Origin: Perognathus longimembris pacificus
Taxonomy: Eukaryota; Chordata; Mammalia; Rodentia; Heteromyidae
DNA: 64,000 bases
Assembly: GCF_023159225.1 (NCBI RefSeq)
Contig: NC_063176.1
Span: 5,902,963 to 5,966,962 of the forward strand
Direction: 5' to 3'
Made by a program: the position numbers and the translations under genes. The notes under the pieces are model-generated. The model had not been told where the DNA came from. It saw only the letters and a list, made by a program, of their open reading frames with translations, and did no database searches. Below, piece after piece: positions 55,185 through 64,000 of this stretch. How positions within the stretch are numbered: the first letter of the stretch is position 1; each line of letters opens with the position of its first letter.

Positions 55185-56879
55185 CTGGAGATCTGTGGGT
55201 GGCTTCCCTAGTTTGGCTTTGTGCTGGTTCCCGCTGGTTCATCAGTGGGAGACTTGTCTGTGTCCTGGCTCTGGGTTTGAGTTTGGCTGTTGATCCTTAC
55301 TGCCCAATGGGTGAGCGTGACCATCTCGCTTGTTGCCGGGGTGGTCACCCTCCTTGCCCTTGGGGGTGGGTAGGTTCTGTGTCTTTCTCTGCGGGACAGT
55401 GTCCTGCTGCTGTGCTGTGCTGACCCTAGTGTGCCCCTGGTGGGAGTTTGCTGGTCGCTGGTTCAGCGTGGTGTCGAGGATTATCTCTTCTTTGGTTCTT
55501 TTTTCCACTCTGTATCTTAGTCAGAGGAGCTCACCTCTCAGGCAGTTCATCTTCCTGTGTGGACCGCTCCGGGGCCCATGTTGTTGGGGTGTGGCCCACC
55601 CACTTGTGAGACATGCGCCAAACTGAGTGGGCACAGGCCGATGGAGAGCTCTGCCCTCCTGTGTAGGCATGCCTACCAGAGCGGGCGCTGCTGCTCTGGC
55701 CCCGCCCACCTGAGTGGGGTACGCCTACCAGAGCGGGCGCTGTTGCATGGGGGCTCCGCCCACCTGTGCGTTGTGCGCCCACAACAATGGGTGCTGCCGC
55801 TGTGGCCCCGTCCACCTGAGCGGGGTACGCCTACCAGAGCGAGCCCCGGGTTGTTGGGTTGTGCTTGCACCTCGCGTGAGTCCATTGGGGGGGACAGTAT
55901 GTGTGGGGCCCAGTGGGATCAACTGTCCGGGTGTGGGTTAGCGCCCTCAGACTGCGCCACCGCTGCGAGGAGGGCGCGTGATCAGGCCCAGGTGTCCCTG
56001 CTGTGCTGGTATTGCCCACCAGCGCCTGTGACTTTTCTTGAAAAAGTCCGCGAGGCCCAGGCGCCTCGGGTGGGGCTTGCACTGCCGTCCGTCCGCCGGC
56101 CCCTGTTGGGAAGGGGGCGGGGCCGGTGTGGCGATTCAGGCTCCTCTGCTGCCTTGGCACTGCTCCGCCCTTCCTCTGCTAGCTCCTGTGACTTCCCAGA
56201 GGCTGATGGGAGCTCCTGCCTGATTTGGGGGTTCTTTGTTCCCTGGGGGTGGAGAAGGGGAGGGAGCTTTAGCTTCTTTGTAGGGTTTGGGTCTCTGACA
56301 GCTGGTCTCCCGTTGGGGGAGGGGGCAATGGCGGATTCACTGGTCCTGGATTGTGTGTGTGTCCCATGCAGCTGTTGGCCCTTCGGGGTGGGGTGCTGGG
56401 GTGTGGCAATCGGTTGTTTGGTGGTGGTGTCCCCTGCTCTCCCCTTCTGCACCACTTGGTTCCCCCGCCGCTCATGTCTGATCCCGGCCGTGCGGTCCCA
56501 AACTTCCCGTCACTGCCATCTGTCTCAATTGGTCCACACTCTCCCTGGGGTCCATGGAGTCCCACTGTCTGGACTCTGCACTCCCGGTGTGAGGTTTTGG
56601 CAGTTGGTCTGCCAATCGCCGGATCCCCTTTCCCAGCCTGGCCCTGTTCGGGCCAGGGTCGGCAGGTGGGGGGAGGGTGCCCCGGAGATTCTCTGGCTCC
56701 GCGCAGGTTATAGGCTCTTCTTTTTTTGTTTCTTTTTGTTCTTGCGTTTCTCCACTGCTTCTGGCTGCTGGTTTTGCTTGGTTCTTGATGGGGTGTTGGG
56801 TGCTGGAGTTCCCAGCTTGCTATTCAGTTGGAGCGAGTTGGGGTGCCCCCCTACTGTGGCGGCACCATCTTCCTCTCTC
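55185..56879 (-). promoter_or_regulatory. L1 5' UTR with internal promoter
   Basis: About 1.7 kb, GC- and CpG-rich between 55300 and 56850 against an AT-rich background. On the minus strand it begins GGAGAGAGGAAGATGGTGCC; the AAGATGG core (56865-56871) lies 9-15 nt from the 5' end, the place of the YY1 site that sets the start of human L1 transcripts. Activity is inferred from the family only. Confidence 0.8.
55615..55865 (-). repeat. Tandem repeat of ~52-56 bp in the L1 5' UTR
   Basis: Units start GCCTACCAGAGCGGGCGCTG or a variant: 55615-55670, 55671-55722, 55723-55776, 55777-55828 and a partial unit from 55829. Unit lengths are 56, 52, 54, 52. Each contains a CCGCCCACCTG-type block. Because the lengths are not all multiples of three, reading frames shift between units. 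Confidence 0.85.
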
Positions 56880-56893
56880 CCTAGGTACTTTTT
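56880..56893. repeat. Target-site duplication, right copy
   Basis: CCTAGGTACTTTTT, identical to 49812-49825. Confidence 0.9.
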
Positions 56894-57825
56894 GAGGCTA
56901 TTACAAAAGGAGTTGCTTTCCTGATTTCATCCTTGCTCTTCTCATTGTTGGCATACAGAAAAGCTATTGATTTTTGTAGGTTAATTTTATACTCTGCTAC
57001 TTTATCAGAGTTTCAGATCAGCACAAATAACTTCAGAGAGGATTCTATGGCCTTCTTTAAATACAGGATCATGTCATCTGCAAAGAGAAATAGTTTTACT
57101 TCTTCTTTCCATATTTTGATCCCCTTTACGTTTGTCTCTTGCTTATTTCTCTGTCTAGGAATTCTAATACTATATTTAAGAGGAGATAGTTTTAACTTTT
57201 CTTCAAGTATAATGCTAGTTGTGATTTTGCATTTACAGCCTTTATTATATTGAAGAATGTTCCATGGGTGCCCAATTTCTCCAGAGCTTTTATCATAAAG
57301 TGGTGTTGGATCTTGTCAAATAGTCTTTCTGCTTCTTTGAGATCATGTGGTTCTTGCCCTTGCTCCTATCAATGTGTTAGATCAGCTTGGTGTGTATATA
57401 TTGAACCAGCTTTGCATCCCTGGAATGAGTCCTGTTTCATCATAGTACTTTTTTTTTATTATTATTAGTTGTTGAATTCAGTTAGCCAGAATTTTAGTGA
57501 GAAATTTTGCATCAATGCAAACCCTGTCTGGCCTGGGGATGAGAGTTATACTGATTTCATAGAATGAGTTTGGTAGTGATGTTTCTCTTTCAGTTTCATT
57601 GAACAGTGTGAGAGGTATTGGAGTGATTTCTCCTTTGAAGGCCTTACAGAATTTGGCTATGAATCTGTCTGGTCCTGGGCTTTTCTTGGATGAGAGGTCT
57701 TTTATGCCAGTTATATTTCAGTACTAGATATAGGTCTATTTAGTTGGTTTAAATAGTCTTCATTTAGTTTGGGTCTATCAATATTTGTTATAAATTCTTT
57801 AATTTCTTCTGCCCTAGCAGAGGAT
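56894..57825 (-). pseudogene. Older L1 ORF2 fragment, left-hand half of the split host L1
   Basis: Continues the antisense ORF2 text interrupted at 49825: GCATACAGAAAAGCTATTGA, ATCATGTCATCTGCAAAGAG, GAATGTTCCATGGGTGCCCA, CAGCTTTGCATCCCTGGAAT, CTGGTCCTGGGCTTTTCTTG. These correspond to the reverse transcriptase region. A T-run and ATT repeat at about 57450-57470 interrupts it. It is truncated within ORF2 near 57825. Short open frames are antisense artefacts. Confidence 0.88.
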
Positions 57826-57879
57826 CATAATAGCTCAATAGCTATGTACATATGAACATATAAAATGATCTTAATCAAA

Positions 57880-58285
57880 TTGAACCCCACAATATGGAAA
57901 CGAGAGGTTTTTCTTTCCTTTTTAAAAATTATTTGCAGCTTTTTCCTTTCATTATTTCTTTCTGGTTTATTCCCTGTGTCACTGATTTTTATTTTGGCAC
58001 CTGTGTTTTGTATATAAGTTCATCTGATGTGGGGAAGGGAAGAGGAATCACAGAAACTGTGGGACAAAGAGTGAGCTAATGCAACAGTGGTACTCATTAG
58101 AACTGTGCTGGAAATGAACTGTACAATTCGGGCAGGAAGAGAGTTGGGGGAAGAACGTACAGGAGAAAACGAGAAAGGGGTAACAATGTTAGAAAAGATA
58201 TGCTCTCATCACCTGACTTTTGTAACTGTAACCCCTCTGTACATCACCTTTGCAATACAAATATAAAATTAAAAAAATAAATTCC
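57880..58285 (+). mobile_element. L1 3' UTR and tail, sense
   Basis: TTCATCTGATGTGGGGAAGG, GAAATGAACTGTACAATTCG, ATGCTCTCATCACCTGACTT, TTGTAACTGTAACCCCTCTG, TACATCACCTTTGCAATACA, then an A-rich tail. The start is approximate. Confidence 0.8.
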
Positions 58286-58549
58286 AGTGTGGCTGCGGAG
58301 AGTGAGAACCAGGAGCACCAGTGGGGAGAGCCAGCCCACAGGGAATGGGAGGCTCTGGGTTGAGCTCAGAGCTCAGGTGCCCTGTCCTTCAGAGAAAGGG
58401 AATTCAGCTCCTCTTTCATTTGGGCCTATATGAAATGGATGGCACAGACTCACAGAGAGCATATGCTTTAGACAGCAATGCTCATGCTCATTTGTTTGAA
58501 CAGAGCTTCACAGAAACATCCAGAAATAAAGTTTAAAAGTTTCCTCAGG

Positions 58550-58768
58550 TCCTGGTGTGGTGATGCACAGCTCTGACCCCTAGCTATGTGGTGGATGCAA
58601 GGAGGAGGAGAACTTCCAAGGCTGGCCAAGGACCAAAAAGCTCCAGACTCTATTGAAAACCACTTGAAATCCAGAAGAAACGGCCACGTGCCTCAAGAGG
58701 TTAATCATTGTCTAGCAAGCCCAAGCCCCGAATTCAAACGGTAGTATTACAAAAATTCAACAAATAAA
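58550..58768 (+). mobile_element. B4-like SINE (B1 + ID), sense
   Basis: TCCTGGTGTGGTGATGCACA, CCCTAGCTATGTGGTGGATG, GGCTGGCCAAGGACC (B1), then CCACGTGCCTCAAGAGGTTA, GTCTAGCAAGCCCAAGCCCC (tRNA-like) and an A-rich tail. Confidence 0.65.
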
Positions 58769-61191
58769 AGAAAAACACTACCCATTGGAGAAGGGCATTC
58801 TTTGTGCTACTCAACCTGGCATTTAAAATTAACCACCACAAGCTTAATACATAGAGATTTATATAAAACATACTTTAAATAGCCAAGTTTTTTTAAAAAA
58901 AAAATTTGAGAGAAAACCCTAAATTTAAAATAGATGCACCTAGCCTTTCTTTGATTTAAAATGATTAGTACATTTCTTTCTCATTGTCAAGAATTCCGCA
59001 TCCTCAGATCATAAAAGATGCTGCCTTTTTCTTCTAAGGTGTCCTCTGATTGATTTAAGGTGGAAATTTCCTTTATTTACTTATTTTAGTGACAGGAACT
59101 CCACACTTGAGACTATACTATTTCTCAGCAGTTTCATTAGGTCTCTGCTCCTTCTACCCGAGTGCTATCCTTGCAGATCAATTTGCTTTGTATAAGAGAA
59201 CAAAGCTCCCTTCAAATTCAGATAGGTTGTCACTAGCGTGTTGTCTCTGTTAACATTTCATTAATATTTGAATAAAAGCTCAGAAAGTATGTATTCATGT
59301 AAATGTTCTTGATTATATTTTAGTAGCCAAGTTTAAAAGTATAGTTCATAATCATAAAGGAATGGGCTCCTTCAGTGTACTCAGGTGAAAGGAACTGACA
59401 GGTGGGTGGATGGTGGAAAGGTGTCCATTACCAGGACATGCCTTCCCAAGTGGTTTCACAATGTTTTGTGGGGCACTGCACATTACTCTACAGTTCGCCT
59501 TTTCTATTTCCTCATGGAACAAAATAAAGTTAGCAATTATTAGGGGGTTGTACAACACAAGAAAGTACTCTAAAACACTTTTTTTTTGGTTCTAGAATAA
59601 TAGCCCCTTCATTTTAGATATCCCTGTGTTCTTATCCAAGCAATAAGAAGATGCAAGCAACTAAAGTCTTTGTCAGTATCATACTAGATATTCCTAATAC
59701 TTCCATGTTTTAGTTATTGCCTTTAATCAACTGCACTTAGAAAACTAAGTACAGGTGGTAACCAGGGCTTTGGTATTGCTGCAGCCTGCATTGTAGATAG
59801 AAAATGGGAGGGAGGAGTGATGATGTCTGTACTGAGTATGTAACACTTCTTTCTTGTCATTTGTCCCTAAACAAAATAGTTACTTTTGTCTATTTATAGA
59901 ACTTTTAAATGGTAGTAGGTGTGATCAATAATCCAGAGGTGGTTTAATGTGTGTCAGCAGATGTTTGTATGCTAGTATGTAAATACTATTGTCATCTTGC
60001 ATGAAGGACTTGCATCTAAACATTTTGGTGTCTGGCACAGGATTGGGACAGTCCTATAACCCAATTCCCATGAATACAGAGGCTAGACTTCCTCTCCTCC
60101 AATTAAATTGAGTTTCATATCTATCTCTATGTTTATGTATGTATACATAGACATAATTATCATATCTGTCTATCTATCTACTTTGTTTTTAAAAATGTTT
60201 CAGGCTAGGGAATTTAGTTCTTTGCTATGACATTGCAGAAAATATTTTATAAATAGAATAATCTATCCTGGAGTGTGTATACTTAGATAAATGGGAGGAG
60301 TCCACTTTGGCTAATAAAGCAGAATGAGAAATAAAGACATGGAAAACAAATTTCATTAGCATAGTTTAAGTAAAAGTAAATAACATTGGAGAAAATCTTG
60401 ATCAAGAGCAGTATGATTAACTTGTGTTTTACCTGCTTCTATGTGTACTACAGTTTCAGAGAGTATATGTCTTTCCAACTATTACTTATAATTGAAATAA
60501 CTTTAATGATATTAGTCAGAAGTTCTGTTTGGAATTTGTGTTGTAATTAAATACATTCAACATAAATTTTACCACTGTGATGTATTTGAAAATAAAGAAA
60601 TTAGTGGCATTAATTGCATTCATATTGATGTGTAAGCATGTGGAGACAGTTTTCAGGTTTCTAAACTGAAACTCTAATGAATTTTTTATATTCTTCCTGG
60701 CCCTAAAAATTACTATGGTCTCTATGAAGTTTACTGTTTAATTTAAGTCACAGAAGTGAAATCATACAAAATATGTCATTTGTTTCTAGTTTATTCTACT
60801 TAACATAATATGTTCATGATTTATTCATGTAGTAGGAATAATAAAAATTTCATTTTTTAAAGCTGAAACATTCTGTAGTATAGATTATGTCTTTATGCAG
60901 ATAACCTCTCCTCTAGGTGTTTCTTTAGGTCTTGGTAAATAATGCAATAACCTATCCTGTAAATGTGCATGATTGTGCTCTCAAAATGTGGAACTTAAAC
61001 ACAAAAATTCATTATTAATTACATATTCATATCCACCCTAAAACAGTACTAAACCATTAAACAACTGGTGGGAATGTTGAGTAGCAGACCAGCAGATGAA
61101 CATGGCATTTATAAATTTTTCTGCTGACATTATTATCAAACAAACAAACAAAAAAAAAAAACCCAGTTACTTTCTTTCCTTTGTGTGTGTA
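58769..61191. other. 2.4 kb of unassigned AT-rich DNA
   Basis: Two antiparallel frames of 60-70 codons overlap at 59352-59595, neither recognisable. Short TATC/TGTA runs near 60120-60180. Confidence 0.4.
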
Positions 61192-61238
61192 TGTGTGTGT
61201 GTATGTGAGTGTGTGTGTGGGTATGTGCATGTGTGTGT
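61192..61238. repeat. (TG)n microsatellite, interrupted
   Basis: TG units with several A and G interruptions. Confidence 0.9.
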
Positions 61239-61845
61239 TCAATGAAACCTGGAGGTAGTTTTCAACTAAGTAAACAGTATATTTCATATTCCTAAATTAT
61301 ACTGTTTTATGTGACTATGTAGGCCAAGAAACATTAACATCTAAGAGACTATAGTGATGGTTCTTGGTTAAAAACCAATTATAGGACTTCCAGTATCTGC
61401 TGCATGTTTTTATTTATGGGACTATATATATGCACAGAGAGAGAGAAATCAGTATTGAAGATTTTGTGAAAATCAAGCTTAATCAAACTTAAATTTCACT
61501 TGGAGCATAAAGAGTTAAATCGGATCAGAGGTTAGATTTGAAGTAATTAATTTAATAATTGTCAGGTACGAATAAGTAGAGCATGAGATGGAATCTTTGT
61601 TATTCACATATACACTCTTGATTCCTAATTAACATTAATGCAGTATCAGCATAAAATGAGCATTAATATTCCACAGGATAATTGGTAACCTTTGTAATAT
61701 GATTGTGTGTGTTTGTTTCCCATTTTAGCTAGTCTACTGAATTTGTGTTCTTCCTGGTAGACTGAGAGGTATTACAGTTTTCTACTGTCCTCCTATTTCT
61801 ATGAATTGTCAAAAAGCATATACTGTGTATTTCATAAAAGCTGTG
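61239..61845. other. Unassigned AT-rich sequence
   Basis: Nothing recognised. Confidence 0.5.
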
Positions 61846-61857
61846 CAGATAAATTTC

Positions 61858-62070
61858 TGGGTTTTGTTTGTTTGTTTGTTTTCCAGCCCTGGGGCTTGAA
61901 CACAGGGCCTGAGCACTATCCCTGGCTTGTTGCTCAAGGCTAGCACTCTACCACTTGAGCCACAGCTCCATTTCCAGCTTTTTTTCTATATATGTGGTGC
62001 TGAGCAATCAAACCCAGGGCTTCACGTATGCGAGGTGAGCACTTTACCACTAGGCCACATTCCCAGCCCA
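61858..62070 (-). mobile_element. IDL-Geo SINE with (TTTG)n tail, antisense
   Basis: (TTTG)n, then CCAGCCCTGGGGCTTGAACA, GGCTAGCACTCTACCACTTG, GCAATCAAACCCAGGGCTTC, TAGGCCACATTCCCAGCCCA. Flanks CAGATAAATTTC (61846-61857) and CAGACAAACTTC (62071-62082) agree at 10 of 12 positions, a likely aged TSD. Confidence 0.9.
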
Positions 62071-62082
62071 CAGACAAACTTC

Positions 62083-63835
<1,753 letters not shown>

Positions 63836-63890
63836 GGTAAGGTGTTACAAAGGGCTACCCCTCTGTACATTACTTTGACAATAAAAAAAG
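63836..63890 (+). mobile_element. L1 3' tail, sense
   Basis: GGCTACCCCTCTGTACATTA then CTTTGACAATAAAAAAAG; only the terminal ~50 bp are present. Confidence 0.75.
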
Positions 63891-64000
63891 TGAAGAAAGG
63901 CTAACCAAATCCTAAAGAACAGGGCTTGCTGATCCAGTGTGAAATAAATGTGAAAATACAGGTAGAAGTGTGTGGGGGTGCAAGAGTGAGAGATTTTCTC

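Larger units (their letters stand above)
49826..56879 (-). mobile_element. Full-length L1 retrotransposon, disabled, nested in an older L1
   Basis: A 7.05-kb LINE-1 with 5' UTR (55185-56879), ORF1 (54048-55184), a short spacer of 27 bp, ORF2 (50273-54020) and 3' UTR (49826-50272). Its ends are fixed by a perfect 14-bp TSD and by the continuity of the older L1 across the insertion. The 5' end carries a YY1-like motif close to the terminus, as in other mammalian full-length L1s, so it is not 5'-truncated. Both ORFs contain frameshifts and stops, hence no autonomous activity. The poly-A tail has shrunk to about seven A. Confidence 0.93.
55557..56924 (+). other. 455-codon open frame antisense to the L1 5' UTR
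   Basis: Open on the plus strand from a GTG at 55557 (first ATG 55578-55580) to a stop at 56922-56924. It crosses the L1 5' end and the TSD and ends in the older L1. The product would be rich in Gly, Pro, Ser, Cys and Leu, with hydrophobic stretches near SFSFFVGFGSLTAGLPLG and RLFFFCFFLFLRF. Primate L1s have an antisense ORF0 in the same place, but that is about 70 codons. High GC content lowers stop frequency, so chance openness is the default explanation. No homologue recognised. Confidence 0.35.

Overview
The window is mammalian nuclear DNA from a rodent, most likely the superfamily Geomyoidea (kangaroo rats, pocket mice, pocket gophers). The evidence is the repeat content. There are many copies of a dimeric SINE whose left half resembles rodent ID/tRNA-Ala elements and whose right half is a second tRNA-like module; this fits the IDL-Geo family described from Geomyoidea. 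B1 and B4-like SINEs, a rodent-type LINE-1 (L1) and long CA/GA microsatellites agree. The taxon is an inference from memory of repeat families, not a database match.

No protein-coding gene of the host could be supported. The window is AT-rich and is intergenic or intronic. Long open frames are explained by L1, by microsatellites or by GC-rich L1 promoter sequence.

Layout. 1-4300: an L1 3' end split by a solo LTR (424-955), an 80-bp L1 stub with a target-site duplication (TSD), and a relic L1. 4300-24000: sparse old repeats, an old antisense L1 (7740-9110), IDL-Geo copies at 9793 and 17666, a U2 snRNA fragment (10571-10622), several B1-Geo composites and microsatellites. 24000-48300: a cluster of L1 3' ends in both orientations, nested SINEs, a class II-like solo LTR (36587-37039, 6-bp TSD), a MIR (42700-42935) and a MaLR-type LTR (44880-45231). 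49345-57825: the centrepiece, a full-length but disabled 7.05-kb L1 (49826-56879, minus strand) inserted into an older minus-strand L1 and flanked by a perfect 14-bp duplication. It keeps a GC-rich 5' UTR with a ~52-bp tandem repeat, a YY1-like motif at its 5' end, ORF1, ORF2 with endonuclease and reverse transcriptase motifs, and a 3' UTR. 57880-64000: more L1 tails, a B4-like SINE, an IDL-Geo and a large (TG)n(GA)n tract.

The elements interact by retrotransposition in trans: L1 endonuclease and reverse transcriptase mobilise the SINEs, which accounts for the A-rich tails and the TSDs on L1 and SINE copies alike. Many microsatellites here sit exactly where a SINE tail would be. I found no undescribed gene system. 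The features most worth a second look are the long antisense frame across the L1 5' UTR, the hybrid SINE at 38515 and the sharing of one 3' module by two SINE families.
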